Shown: positions 9,567-18,045, counted from the stretch's first letter. The stretch: DNA of 64,000 nucleotides from Raineyella sp. LH-20 (GCF_033110965.1 NZ_CP137003.1:1612001-1676000), one strand, 5' to 3'. Translations and numbers: made by a program. Notes: generated from the letters alone by a model not told the origin.

Positions 9567-10315
9567 CACACCGCGGGCTTCAACACGTAGCCGACGCCCC
9601 GGACGGTGTGGATCATCGGCTCGCGGCCGGCGTCGATCTTCTTGCGGAGGTAGGAGATGTAGAGCTCGACGATGTTCGCCTGGCCGGCGAAGTCGTAGTG
9701 CCAGACGTTGTCGAGGATCTGGCCGCGAGTGAGCACCACCTTGGGGTTCTCCATCAGGTAGCGCAGCAACTCGAACTGGGTCGCGGTCAGGTCGATGTCG
9801 TCCCCGCCGCGGGTCACCTCGCGGGTCTCCACGTTCATCGTCAGGTCGCCGACGACCAGTTCGGCCGCGTCCTGGGCTGCGGCTCCGGACCGCTCCACCA
9901 GCCGGTGCAGCCGCAGCAGCACTTCCTCGATCGCGAACGGCTTGGTGACGTAGTCGTCGCCGCCGCGGACCAGGCCGGTGATCCGGTCCTCGACGCTGTC
10001 CTTCGCGGTGAGGAACAGGCAGGGGACGTCGGGGAAGTGCTGCCGGATCCGGGCCAGCACCTGGTCACCCTCCAGGCCCGGCAGCATCCAGTCGAGGACG
10101 AGGACGTCGGGGGCGTACGTCCGGGCCTGCTCGACCGCGTCGTAGCCGTCGTGGGAGACCCGGACGTCCCACTGGCACATCCGCAGACCCATCGCGACGA
10201 GGTCGGCCAGGACCGCCTCGTCATCGACGACCAGGGCCCGGATCGGTGAGCCGTCGGGATGACTCAGCGTCGGCAGCGCGTCGGCGAGTGCGGCGAAGTT
10301 GTGGTGTGTGCTCAT
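9566..10315 (-). CDS. OmpR-family response regulator
   Basis: DNA-binding response regulator of 249 residues, cognate to the downstream kinase. The receiver domain has the acidic pair in VVDDEA, the phospho-acceptor Asp in VLVLDWMLPG (about residue 76) and the conserved Lys in VTKPF. A C-terminal winged helix (about 150-245) ends with the usual HTVRGVGYVL. The ATG at 10315 is chosen because the longer frame upstream has no regulator-like sequence. Target genes are unknown. Confidence 0.93.
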   Translation of the reverse strand: MSTHHNFAALADALPTLSHPDGSPIRALVVDDEAVLADLVAMGLRMCQWDVRVSHDGYDAVEQARTYAPDVLVLDWMLPGLEGDQVLARIRQHFPDVPCLFLTAKDSVEDRITGLVRGGDDYVTKPFAIEEVLLRLHRLVERSGAAAQDAAELVVGDLTMNVETREVTRGGDDIDLTATQFELLRYLMENPKVVLTRGQILDNVWHYDFAGQANIVELYISYLRKKIDAGREPMIHTVRGVGYVLKPAV

Positions 10316-10522
10316 GCCGTCCCCAACGATCGGGCCGCGTACGGCGGCGGGTGGTGATGCCAGTCTAGGTTCCGGCCCCGGCCGGCGATGCGGACAGTGG
10401 CCGTCCACCATGGCACCTGCGGATGGTGTGTCGGGGGCGTACGCAGCCTGTGCCGGTGCTGTGAGGTCATGGTCGTCGCCGACGCCGGAGTGGTGTCGGA
10501 GCCGGTGGCTAGGATGTGGCGC

Positions 10523-10849
10523 ATGACCGAGGTCACTGTCACCCGCAACGATGCCGAAGGGCGCTACGAGGCCCGCGTCGACGGCGCGCTCGCGGGGTTC
10601 GCGGAGTTCCAGCTCGCCACGAACCTGATCGTCTTCAGCCACACCGAGACCCTGCCTGCCTTCGAGGGCAAGGGGGTGGGCTCGGCCCTGGCGGAGACCG
10701 CGCTCAACGACGTACGAGCCGAGGGGGATCGGGAGGTGCTGGCCATCTGCCCGTTCATCAACGGCTGGATGCATCGTCATCCCGACTATCTGGACCTGCT
10801 CTACAAGGGCCACAGCCGCGGCGAGCAGGAGCAGGTCGAGCAGGACTGA
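10523..10849 (+). CDS. GNAT-type N-acetyltransferase (YjdJ/COG2388-like)
   Basis: Short acetyltransferase-fold protein of 108 residues. The ATG at 10523 begins MTEVTVTRNDAEGRYEARVD. The acetyl-CoA-binding loop is visible as EGKGVGSALAE, and the C-terminal half has the single-domain pattern of the COG2388 group (CPFINGWMHRHPDY). The acceptor substrate is unknown. An in-frame upstream extension to 10388 lacks family similarity and is not used. Confidence 0.8.
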   Translation: MTEVTVTRNDAEGRYEARVDGALAGFAEFQLATNLIVFSHTETLPAFEGKGVGSALAETALNDVRAEGDREVLAICPFINGWMHRHPDYLDLLYKGHSRGEQEQVEQD

Positions 10850-10929
10850 CCCATCCGACGGGGGTGGGTCGAGGGGAACGGCGCCTGTGGAGCCGTCGGG
10901 GACGGAGCCTTTCCGGGAGGGAGAGCCGG

Positions 10930-12000
10930 GTGGATCGTACGAGCCTGCTGACCCAGCGCCTGGCCACCCAACGGCTGACCGCGGACCCTGTCGATCCGGT
11001 GCGGGTCGTCGGCGAGGCGCTCGCCGTCCAGGCGCAGGACGCCCCGATGGCGCGCTGGTCGATCGGGATGCGGTCGGCCGTCGATGACGATGTCGTCGCC
11101 CGCGCGGTGGACCAGGGGCGGCTGGTCCGCACCCACGTGCTGCGCCCCACCTGGCACTACGTACGTCCCGAGGACCTGCGCTGGCTGTTGGCGGTCAGCG
11201 CCGCCCGGATCGAGCGGTCGATGGGGGCACGGCACCGCCAACTGCGGATCACCGAGCCGGTGCTGGACGAGGCGTTCGCGGTGCTGCGCGGGGTGCTCAC
11301 CGAGCAGGGACCGTCGACCCGCCGGCAGCTGCACCCGCTGCTGCCGACCACCGGCTTTCCGGAGCAGGGCCAGGTGGTGGGACACCTGCTGATGGTGGCC
11401 GAGCTGCGCGAACTGATCGTGTCCGGTCCGTCGGCAGACGGTCAGCACACGTACGTGTTGATGGACGGTCTCGTCCCTGCCACGCCGGAGCGGCCGCGCG
11501 AGGATCTGGTGCGCGAGCTCGCCGCACGGTTCTTCGCCGGCCACGGTCCGGCGAGCGTCCGGGAACTCACTCGCTGGGCGGCGGTCACCCAAGCCGAGGT
11601 GCGGGCCGCGCTCGGGGAGCTGGGTCTGTCCTCGGCGACGGTGGAGGGGGTGGAGCTGTGGTGGGATCCGGCCGCGGAGGTGGCGGAGACCCGGCCGCGG
11701 CGGGCACACCTGCTGCCGACCTTCGACGAGGCCACCCTGAGTTACCTGGCGCCCTCGTGGGAACGGGTCCCCGGCCACCCCAAGGGCAATCAGCCGCCGA
11801 CGTACGCCCGGGTCGGCGGCGGAGTGGTGATCTGCGATCTGGCGGAGGTCGGGCTCTGGCAGCGACGGGCCACCGGAGCGACGACTCGGGTCACCCTCGA
11901 CCTCAGCCCGTCGGTGTCGTCCGACCAGCGGGCGGCCATCCTGGCCGAGGCGCAGCGCCTTGCGGACTTCGAAGGTCGGCCGCTGGAGCTGGACTCCTGA
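10930..12000 (+). CDS. Winged-helix DNA-binding protein of the AlkZ (HTH_42) glycosylase family
   Basis: 356 residues from GTG at 10930, preceded by a GGGAGGGAGAG purine run. The family (PF06224) includes AlkZ and YcaQ, DNA glycosylases that unhook bulky alkyl adducts. The catalytic QxQ element appears as AVQAQD at about residues 32-37. The conserved HVLRPTWHYV segment follows near 73-82, and a basic C-terminal portion would contact DNA. Genomic AlkZ-like proteins are common in actinobacteria without an antibiotic cluster; none is seen here, so general DNA repair is the likely role. Activity is inferred from the motif. Confidence 0.8.
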   Translation: MDRTSLLTQRLATQRLTADPVDPVRVVGEALAVQAQDAPMARWSIGMRSAVDDDVVARAVDQGRLVRTHVLRPTWHYVRPEDLRWLLAVSAARIERSMGARHRQLRITEPVLDEAFAVLRGVLTEQGPSTRRQLHPLLPTTGFPEQGQVVGHLLMVAELRELIVSGPSADGQHTYVLMDGLVPATPERPREDLVRELAARFFAGHGPASVRELTRWAAVTQAEVRAALGELGLSSATVEGVELWWDPAAEVAETRPRRAHLLPTFDEATLSYLAPSWERVPGHPKGNQPPTYARVGGGVVICDLAEVGLWQRRATGATTRVTLDLSPSVSSDQRAAILAEAQRLADFEGRPLELDS

Positions 12001-12113
12001 GCGAGGGCGACGGCTGCCGATGTCGCCGCCGCCCCCCGCACCGTACGGCGTTCCGTGTGGCACGGCGTCCCGAGGGTGGTCCGGTGCGTCTGCCGAGCGG
12101 TGTGCGCCGGGAA

Positions 12114-12710
12114 TCAGTGCGGTTCGGACGGGGCCTGGCCGGCGACCGGGCCGTCGCCGAGCGGCCGGACCAGCCACACCACGTCCCGCCAGGCGCCGTG
12201 CTTGAACCCGATCGACGGGAGCAGGGCGACCTGGGTGAAGCCGAACGCCCGGTGCAGCGCCATGCTGGCGTCGTTGGGCTGGGTGATCACCGCGACGGCG
12301 GTCCGGTAGCCGCGTTGCGTCAGCCGGTCGAGCAGGGTGCTGTAGAGGCGCGAGCCGATGCCCTGTCCGCGGGTGCCGGCGGCCAGATAGACGCTGGTCT
12401 CGCACGACCAGCGGAAGGCGACCCGCTCCTTGAAGCGCCCGGCGTACGCGTAGCCCAGCACCTGGCCGTCGACCTCGGCGACGAGCCAGACCCAGTGCTC
12501 GGCAGCCTTCGCCATCCGGCCGGCCATCTCCTCGGCGGACGGTGCGACCTCCTCGAACGTGATGGTGGTGCCGTCGACATAGGGGGCGTAGATCGCGGCA
12601 CAGGCCGCCGCGTCGGAGGGGACGGCGTCGCGGATGACCACCGGCCCGGACGTGCCCGGGGCAGCTGAGGAATCAAGGGGGGTGACGTCGTCACGGACCA
12701 CGGGAGCCAT
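12114..12710 (-). CDS. GNAT acetyltransferase, phosphinothricin/methionine sulfoximine acetyltransferase type
   Basis: 198-residue N-acetyltransferase resembling PAT/MnaT enzymes that acetylate amino-acid analogues. Visible features are an N-terminal IRDAVPSDAAACAAIY, the acetyl-CoA loop TRGQGIGSRLYSTLLD, and SMALHRAFGFTQVALLPSIGFK, which is characteristic of the PAT branch. The first 20 or so residues before VVIRDAV are poorly conserved; a later start is possible. The physiological substrate is unknown. Confidence 0.8.
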   Translation of the reverse strand: MAPVVRDDVTPLDSSAAPGTSGPVVIRDAVPSDAAACAAIYAPYVDGTTITFEEVAPSAEEMAGRMAKAAEHWVWLVAEVDGQVLGYAYAGRFKERVAFRWSCETSVYLAAGTRGQGIGSRLYSTLLDRLTQRGYRTAVAVITQPNDASMALHRAFGFTQVALLPSIGFKHGAWRDVVWLVRPLGDGPVAGQAPSEPH

Positions 12711-12752
12711 GGGCCGATGGTAGGCCCGGGCCCCAGGTGGGCCGTGACGAGG

Positions 12753-12788
12753 TCCGGCGGGCGACACCGGATGATGTCGCCCGCCGGA
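12753..12788 (-). terminator. Perfect 14-bp hairpin downstream of the small coiled-coil gene
   Basis: TCCGGCGGGCGACA (12753-12766) is exactly complementary to TGTCGCCCGCCGGA (12775-12788), with an 8-base loop. It sits between the stop at 12840 and the start of the acetyltransferase at 12710, so it probably ends transcription of the small gene. No T-tract. Confidence 0.6.
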
Positions 12789-12839
12789 TCGGTCGGAGGG
12801 AGAAGGGGAGGTCGGAGGGTGGCGGTCAGATGGTGGGGG

Positions 12840-13133
12840 TCAGATGGTGAAGTCGCCCGGCTTCGGCTGGTCGGACGGGGTGGTCTCGTCGGGAGCGGCG
12901 GACCCGGCGGCCTGCTCGGGTGTGTCCGCGGCGGGGGCCTCCTCGGTCGTGGTTTCGGCCGGCGAGGTCGGCTCGTCACCCTCGTGCTTCTCCAGCTTCT
13001 CGCTCAGGGTCTCGCGGCCCTTCTCGATGACGTCGTCGATCTGGTCGACGGTCTCCTTGACGACTTTGGCCACCTTGTCGAGCGTCTCGTCCAGGTTGAG
13101 CTTCTTCTTGGCCTCGTCGAAGTTGAATCCCAT
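12840..13133 (-). CDS. Small acidic hypothetical protein with amphipathic helix
   Basis: 97 residues from ATG at 13133. The first half is a Lys/Glu/Asp-rich amphipathic helix (MGFNFDEAKKKLNLDETLDK and onward to about 50). The second half is low-complexity, rich in Thr, Glu, Pro and Ala. I do not recognise the family. The helical part resembles other small actinobacterial antitoxin-like or surface-stress proteins only in general composition. No toxin partner is adjacent. The 309 bp upstream (13134-13442) should hold divergent promoters; no site was recognised. Confidence 0.6.
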   Translation of the reverse strand: MGFNFDEAKKKLNLDETLDKVAKVVKETVDQIDDVIEKGRETLSEKLEKHEGDEPTSPAETTTEEAPAADTPEQAAGSAAPDETTPSDQPKPGDFTI

Positions 13134-13442
13134 GTCAGTGCTCCCGTGATCGTCCTGCCGGGCGGACCGGCTGCGTTGGTTCAAGGCTAGGCCGTGCCAC
13201 GGCTCAGCGGTCCTGTCGGAGCGGTGGATCGGGGACTTCTGGGTGCTCGGCGACGACCTGCTCCGGGTGCCCTGGGGGATCCTCCCCTCCGCGCCGGCGC
13301 AGTCCCGCGCCGACGTGCTGCGGTGCCTGATCCGGCGGCCCCCCGCCCGTCGCACAGCGTCCGCACGTGGATCCCTCATCGGACGCTTGGTCGCAGTGAG
13401 CACGATGGAGGCGTTCCGTCCTGTCAGCATCCGGGAGCGCTC

Positions 13443-14456
13443 GTGGTCACGCTCGTCGTCGCCCTGGTCATCGGTCTGGTGACCTTCGCCGTGGGCCGTG
13501 ACTGGCCCGGCACCCGACGGCTGCACGCCGTGTGGCTGCGCCGGGGACCGGCGATCGGCCGTTACGTACGCACCGCGCCGGCCACTTTCGTCACGCTGGC
13601 CGTCCTCGGGGTGACCACCTGGATCCTGGCCGGCACGGGCAACCGGCTCACCACCGCGCTGCTGCGCGACATGAGCACCAACCTGCACCAGCTGCAGTCC
13701 CAGCCGATGACCGTGCTGGTGCGCAGTGCCTTCTGGGCCACCCCGACCGAGATGATCGGCTGGCTGGTGCTGTTCACCCTGGTCGCCGCACCCGTCGAAC
13801 ACTGGCTCGGCACCCGTGCCTGGCTGGTGGTCTTCTGGGCCGGCCACATCGGGGCGACCCTGATCGTCGCCGTGCTGCTCTCGATCGGGGTCAGTTCTGG
13901 GCGGGTCCCCGCGACCGTCGCGAACACCATCGATGTCGGCGCGAGCTATGCGTTCTTCTGCCTCGCCGCGGTGGGCACGTACGGTCTGCGCGGCCGATGG
14001 CGCCTCGGCTGGGCCGGGGTCGTCCTGGCGTACGTGGTGCAGGGAGTGTTCACCGCGCCCGGATTCACCGCGTCAGGACATGCCCTCGCGGCCGCCATCG
14101 GCTTCGCGATCGGACCGGTGTTCCTCCGACGGCCCGCGGCGACCGGCTGGCCGGTGAGCGGGCTGGAGGCGGTCGGCGTACGGTTCGCCCGCGCAGTCCG
14201 GGTCGTCCGGGGCGACCGCGCCGTCCAGGGCCCGCGCAGTCGGGGGCTTCCGCGCCCTCCGGGTCTCAGTGCCCCCGGACCGACGACGGCCTCCGGCCCG
14301 GGGCCGGCGGTGGATCCCCGTCCCGGAGCAGCGGTGGGCTCCGGCTCTCGCCCGACCGTGCGGCCCGACGCCCGTACGGTGCTGGACTCCGAGGTCAGCC
14401 GGCCGTTGCGGAACGCGCCGGTTCAGGTCCCAGCACCTCGGCGAGCCGAGGGCTGA
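13443..14456 (+). CDS. Rhomboid-like intramembrane protein
   Basis: About 337 residues from GTG at 13443. Roughly six hydrophobic segments lie within residues 1-235, followed by a Pro/Gly/Arg-rich low-complexity tail. Two residues fit a rhomboid serine protease dyad: Ser in VGASYAFF (usual context GxSG) and His in ASGHALAAAIG in a later helix. The family in mycobacteria and relatives is annotated rhomboid-like. Protease activity is inference because the Gly after Ser is replaced by Tyr. The 3' end overlaps the convergent flavoprotein gene by 62 bp, so the true end of one of them may be elsewhere. Confidence 0.65.
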   Translation: MVTLVVALVIGLVTFAVGRDWPGTRRLHAVWLRRGPAIGRYVRTAPATFVTLAVLGVTTWILAGTGNRLTTALLRDMSTNLHQLQSQPMTVLVRSAFWATPTEMIGWLVLFTLVAAPVEHWLGTRAWLVVFWAGHIGATLIVAVLLSIGVSSGRVPATVANTIDVGASYAFFCLAAVGTYGLRGRWRLGWAGVVLAYVVQGVFTAPGFTASGHALAAAIGFAIGPVFLRRPAATGWPVSGLEAVGVRFARAVRVVRGDRAVQGPRSRGLPRPPGLSAPGPTTASGPGPAVDPRPGAAVGSGSRPTVRPDARTVLDSEVSRPLRNAPVQVPAPRRAEG

Positions 14457-15750
14457 GGAACCGGCCCTGCGGATCCAGCCGGGCCCGCACCGTACGGAAC
14501 TCCTCGAAGCGCGGCAGCGTGGTGAGGTCGAACAGGTCGGCGTCGAAGTACTTGCCCCAGTGCGGCAGGCCGCCGTGGGCGGCGAGGACCCGCTGGATGT
14601 CGCGCAGCAGGGTGACCGAGCCGTCCGGGACCGAGCCGTCCGGGCGCTGGTAGACCACGAAACCGAACCAGACCACCTCCCGCGCGTACGCCGACGACAA
14701 CCAGGCCCGCGACGGACCGGTGGGGCGCAGGATGACCGGGTAGTGCATCCGGAACGGCGAGGCGGCGATCACTCGGTGCAGGTCGGCCGCTGCGGCGTCG
14801 AACCGGTCCAGCGGGACGCCCACCTCCATGTTGATCTGCGGAGCCGGGATGCCGTTGCGGAAGATCTCGACCAGGTCGCCGGTGGTGTCGGAGTAGTCGA
14901 AGAACCGCCCGACCGTACGCTGCGGGGCGGCATCGTTGTCGTGGTCGCCGGTGTCGTCGCCGAGCCGGGCCTGGGTCGCCTCGAGGAGAGGGTTGAGGTC
15001 GGTGTGCGGGGTGGTCGAGTGGCAGTCCGGGTGAGTCGATGTGCCGTACGGCGCCAGCGGGCGTACCTCCCAGACGTGGACGCGATCCTCCTCGACCCAC
15101 CACCAGGCCTTCACGTGGGCCGAGCGGTGGTTCCAGGCCGTGAAGCCGTCGCGCAGCTCCGTGCCGGAGGTCGTGTATTTGGTGCAGTGGTAGCGGGCGT
15201 TGGGGCGGACGGCCAGGGTCACCGTGGTGAGCGCGCCGAGACCGCCGAGGTGCAGCAGGAACGCCCCGAACTCGTCGTCCTCGGCGGTCACCGTGTGCTC
15301 GGTGCCGTCGGCCGCCACGTACGTCAGCGCGAGGACGGCGTCGGCCAGCAGCCCCTCGCCCAGACCCTGGGCATGCGTGCCGGTGCCGAGCGCCCCGGCC
15401 ACCGTCTGCTCGGTGATCACCGGCGGGCAGACCGGCAGGGTCAGGCCCCACTCGCGGACGTGTTCCCAGACCTCGCCGAGGGTGCAGTCGGCCGTCACGG
15501 TCACCGAATCCCGGTCCAGCCGGAGGATCCGCGGGCCGATGCTGCGCAGGTGGACGGCGAGGCCGTCGGTGCCGTCGATCAGCGTCGGGTAGCTGAACCG
15601 CGAGCCCAGCAGCTGCACCCGGGCCTCCGGGTGGGTGGCCAGCAGGGCGGCGAGACCGCCGGCACCCTGCACGGCGTACGAATGCTCCGGCAGGGCGAGG
15701 ATCGAGGTCCCGCACCAGTTGCGGGTCGGCAGGTCGGCGGGCGTCGTCAC
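14395..15750 (-). CDS. FAD-linked aldonolactone oxidase-like protein (FAD_binding_4 plus ALO)
   Basis: 451 residues from GTG. The N-terminal FAD-binding domain carries VQLLGSRFSYPTLIDGTDG and GALGTGTHAQGLGEG. The C-terminal D-arabinono-1,4-lactone oxidase domain ends with the typical ARLDPQGRFLSPRL. It is related to L-gulonolactone, xylitol and alditol oxidases. The covalent-flavin histidine context is not clear, so the substrate stays open. The gene converges on the rhomboid-like gene with a 62-bp coding overlap. Confidence 0.85.
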   Translation of the reverse strand: MTTPADLPTRNWCGTSILALPEHSYAVQGAGGLAALLATHPEARVQLLGSRFSYPTLIDGTDGLAVHLRSIGPRILRLDRDSVTVTADCTLGEVWEHVREWGLTLPVCPPVITEQTVAGALGTGTHAQGLGEGLLADAVLALTYVAADGTEHTVTAEDDEFGAFLLHLGGLGALTTVTLAVRPNARYHCTKYTTSGTELRDGFTAWNHRSAHVKAWWWVEEDRVHVWEVRPLAPYGTSTHPDCHSTTPHTDLNPLLEATQARLGDDTGDHDNDAAPQRTVGRFFDYSDTTGDLVEIFRNGIPAPQINMEVGVPLDRFDAAAADLHRVIAASPFRMHYPVILRPTGPSRAWLSSAYAREVVWFGFVVYQRPDGSVPDGSVTLLRDIQRVLAAHGGLPHWGKYFDADLFDLTTLPRFEEFRTVRARLDPQGRFLSPRLAEVLGPEPARSATAG

Positions 15751-15805
15751 CGCAGCATCATGCCATCCGGCACGTCGGCCGGCAGGCGGTTCGCCATCGT
15801 GCGGT

Positions 15806-16390
15806 TCAGGCGCCGAGGACGCCGGTGCCCTCGCCGATCAACAGCAGGCCGAAGAGCACGAACAAGGCGGCGGCGCCGTACTTGATCGCCTTCTCGGGAA
15901 GCTTCCGCTTGAGGATGAAGCCGACCAGGATGGCCAGGGCATCGGCGGCGACCATGCCGACGGTCGACCCGATCCAGGTCCAGAACCAGTTCTCCTGGGT
16001 GGCCAGGGTGATGGTGGCGAGCATGGTCTTGTCACCGAGTTCGGCGAGGAAGAAGGCGGTGCCGACGGCGACCAGCGAGAAGCCCTTCGCGTTACGGGCC
16101 TTGTCGGCCTCGGCATCGGTGAGTTCGTCGCCGCGCAGCGTCCACACGGCGAAGATCAGGAAGGCGATGCCGGCCACCACCGCGATGGAGCCCTGCCACT
16201 GACCGAACACGTCGCCGACGAAGAAGCCGATCCCGACCGACACCAGGTGGACCACGGCGGTCGCGATGCTGATGCCGATCAGCACGTCGCGGGGACGGTA
16301 ACGGGCGGCGAAGGTCATCGCCATCAACTGGCTCTTGTCGCCGAGCTCGGCGACGAAGATGACGGCGATGCTGAGAAGCAGGGCGTACAC
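15806..16390 (-). CDS. TMEM165/GDT1 (UPF0016) family cation transporter, probable Mn2+ exporter
   Basis: 194-residue membrane protein with six predicted helices in two repeats, each with the family signature: ELGDKS (about 15-20) and ELGDKT (about 107-112). Bacterial members export Mn2+ (MntX/MneA) and eukaryotic ones move Mn2+/Ca2+. GTG at 16390 is chosen because GGAGAGGA lies upstream at good spacing and hydrophobic sequence begins at once. A manganese-type riboswitch lies 77 bp upstream (16467-16566), which supports Mn2+ as the substrate. Confidence 0.9.
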   Translation of the reverse strand: MYALLLSIAVIFVAELGDKSQLMAMTFAARYRPRDVLIGISIATAVVHLVSVGIGFFVGDVFGQWQGSIAVVAGIAFLIFAVWTLRGDELTDAEADKARNAKGFSLVAVGTAFFLAELGDKTMLATITLATQENWFWTWIGSTVGMVAADALAILVGFILKRKLPEKAIKYGAAALFVLFGLLLIGEGTGVLGA

Positions 16391-16466
16391 GGGGGTGTCC
16401 TCTCCGGGCGGCCGCAGGCACCCGGGCAAGGGATGACTCCGACCGTCCCTCCGATGGGTGGGGCAA

Positions 16467-16566
16467 ACGGCCGAAAGTCTCGTCCGCCATCGGAGATGGC
16501 CGGTCGCGCCGGGCAGGAGCCAGTGTGTCGACGCGACTGTTGGGGACTACTCCCTTTCGACCGGAA
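16467..16566 (-). promoter_or_regulatory. yybP-ykoY manganese riboswitch
   Basis: On the minus strand a closing stem is formed by GGTCGAAAG and CTTTCGGCC (the latter at plus 16469-16477). The conserved family elements are present: AAAGGGAGTAG directly after the 5' arm, GTCGACA in the second loop region, and CGAGACTTTC at the 3' side. Length is about 100 nt. Known yybP-ykoY RNAs bind Mn2+ and turn on exporters of exactly this UPF0016 family. Identification rests on motif memory and the downstream gene, not on a covariance search. Confidence 0.8.
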
Positions 16567-16756
16567 TACTACGTCGCGGAGCCGGGATCCTCGACATCGG
16601 GTCGGCGATCATCGGGTGTGTCGGCCCGCGAGGGGCTTGGGTGCGTCTGTGGCAATACCCCGGACGTGATTGTCGACAAGGTGTCAGCCGCTGGGCTTGG
16701 GTGCGTCCCTTGGCATGGCGGGAATCCTGGTGTGGCCCGCCGCAGATGCGGCCCCT

Positions 16757-16834
16757 TCTGCCAGCCGCGGCTGTTTCAGTCAGCTGCGGCCCGCCGGCAG
16801 GCCGCAGCTGACTGAAGGCGCGGCGGCTGGCAGA
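16757..16834. repeat. Large imperfect palindrome (REP-like element), copy 1
   Basis: Arms at 16757-16791 and 16800-16834 match at about 30 of 35 positions, and the inner 17 bp (TTCAGTCAGCTGCGGCC) pair perfectly, around the loop CGCCGGCA. A second copy with the same loop is at 34269-34345. It lies in an 831-bp gene-free stretch (16567-17397). Before the palindrome, that stretch also repeats GGGCTTGGGTGCGTC twice. Confidence 0.7.
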
Positions 16835-17009
16835 CACCCGCGCGTCTGCGAGGGCGACGGCTGACTGAAGGCGCGGCGGCTGGCAGACACCCGCGCGTCT
16901 GCGAGGGCGACGGCTGACTGAAGGCGCGGCGGCTGGCAGACACCCGTGCGTCTGCGAGGGCGACGGCTGACTGAAGGCGCGGCGGCTGGCAGACACCCGC
17001 GCGTCTGCG
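16808..17009. repeat. 53-bp tandem repeat, about 3.8 copies
   Basis: Units start at 16808, 16861, 16914 and 16967 with exact 53-bp spacing. Each begins CTGACTGAAGGCGCGGCGG and includes the right arm of the palindrome described at 16757-16834. Copies differ by one or two bases. Open frames through it on both strands are artefacts of a repeat free of stops. Confidence 0.85.
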
Positions 17010-17266
17010 GCAGAACGACGTCACCCAGGGCCTTCGGATCGACCCGCTCCACGCCGTGAACGCGGTATCTCCACGACGTCGACGACCTCTGCCTCTCGCC
17101 CGTGCAGATGTGTCTGTCATTCAGCACAAACGTACGGGCGAGGTGAAGAGCTGAGCGTTTGTGTGTGAGGGAGGCCGCGCAGCGAGGTCCCATGGCCAAC
17201 TCGACGTGAGGAACCGTGCCGGGGTGGCCCCGGTGGCAGGTATCGGCGACCGGCCTGGGGTTGTCG

Positions 17267-17370
17267 CCCGATGGCCCGGTTCGATCAGATGGCCCGGTTC
17301 GATCAGATGGCCCGGTCAGTGGGTGTCCGGTCGGTGGGTGTCTGGTCGGGGGGTGTCCGATCGGGGGTGT
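17267..17370. repeat. Short tandem repeats before the AhpD-like gene end
   Basis: GATGGCCCGGTTCGATCA recurs at 18-bp spacing (about 2.6 copies), followed by degenerate GTGTCCGGTCGGTGG-type units. No gene is supported here. The stretch lies just beyond the 3' end of the AhpD-like gene. Confidence 0.6.
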
Positions 17371-17397
17371 CCGATCAGGCAGCCGACGCGGCGTACG

Positions 17398-17856
17398 TCA
17401 CTCCCGGGGCCGGACCGGATGCTCGCTCAGGATCGAGACACGGTTGTAGACGTTCATCCTGATCGCCGACCACTGCAGCGCGGAGAACTGTTCATCGGTC
17501 AGCACGTCACGGGCGCGAGCCAACTCGGCCTTGCGTACGTCCGGGTCGGGCAGCAGGGTGGCCGCTTCGCCGATGGCCAGGGCGGCGCGTTCGAAGTCGG
17601 TGAACAACTCGCCCGCCTCCCGCCAGGCGGACAGCACGGCGAGCTGTTGGGCGGTGATGCCGGCGCCGGCGGCCTTGCGGGCGTGGACGTCGAGGCAGTA
17701 GGCGCAGCCGTTGAGCTGTGAGATCCGCAGATTCATCAGTTCGATCACGGCCAACTGGATGCCGGCCGCGTGCACCGCACGCTGGATGGTGTCGGACCAG
17801 GCGTTGCCAGCGGCCCAGCTCGCGGGATCGGACTTGTCCAGGTAGAAGCGCGCCAT
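17398..17856 (-). CDS. Carboxymuconolactone decarboxylase/AhpD-like alkylhydroperoxidase
   Basis: 152-residue CMD-family protein. The AhpD-type redox motif CAYCLDVHARKAAGAG is at about residues 51-66, with the CxxC and downstream His that form the peroxidase relay. It is probably a peroxidase or thiol oxidoreductase in the cytoplasm. It is not next to the ahpC/ahpF pair (20.5-22.9 kb) but could serve the same stress. The C-terminal NRVSILSEHP is typical for this subgroup. Confidence 0.85.
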   Translation of the reverse strand: MARFYLDKSDPASWAAGNAWSDTIQRAVHAAGIQLAVIELMNLRISQLNGCAYCLDVHARKAAGAGITAQQLAVLSAWREAGELFTDFERAALAIGEAATLLPDPDVRKAELARARDVLTDEQFSALQWSAIRMNVYNRVSILSEHPVRPRE

Positions 17857-17888
17857 GCCGATCAGCGTAGTCGGGGCGCGGATCCGGC

Positions 17889-18045
17889 CGGCCCGGCTGT
17901 CGAGGTGACCTGGCCGGCCCGGCTGTCGAGGTGACCTGGCCGGCCCGGCTGTCGAGGTGACCTGGCCGGCCCGGCTGTCGAGGTGACCTGGTCGACCCGG
18001 CTATCGATGTGACCTGGCCAGCCCGGCTGTCGATGTGATCTGGTC
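17889..18045. repeat. 26-bp tandem repeat, six copies
   Basis: The unit CGGCCCGGCTGTCGAGGTGA plus CCTGGC is repeated at 26-bp spacing. The first four copies are near-exact and the last two diverge (TATCGATGTGA, GTCGATGTGATC). It lies upstream of the ABC permease gene. The rest of the gap to 18142 ends in a good ribosome site (AAGGAGGA) before the permease ATG. Confidence 0.8.

Noticed and set aside
10930-12000. AlkZ-like gene as self-resistance of an antibiotic cluster
   Set aside because: No biosynthetic genes are nearby; genomic copies of this family are widespread.
12840-13133. Small acidic protein as an antitoxin
   Set aside because: No toxin-like partner gene is adjacent and the sequence has no DNA-binding motif.
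16525-17199. Open frames on both strands with repeated ASRRAFSQPSPSQT-type peptides
   Set aside because: They come from the 53-bp tandem DNA repeat and have no ribosome sites or family resemblance.
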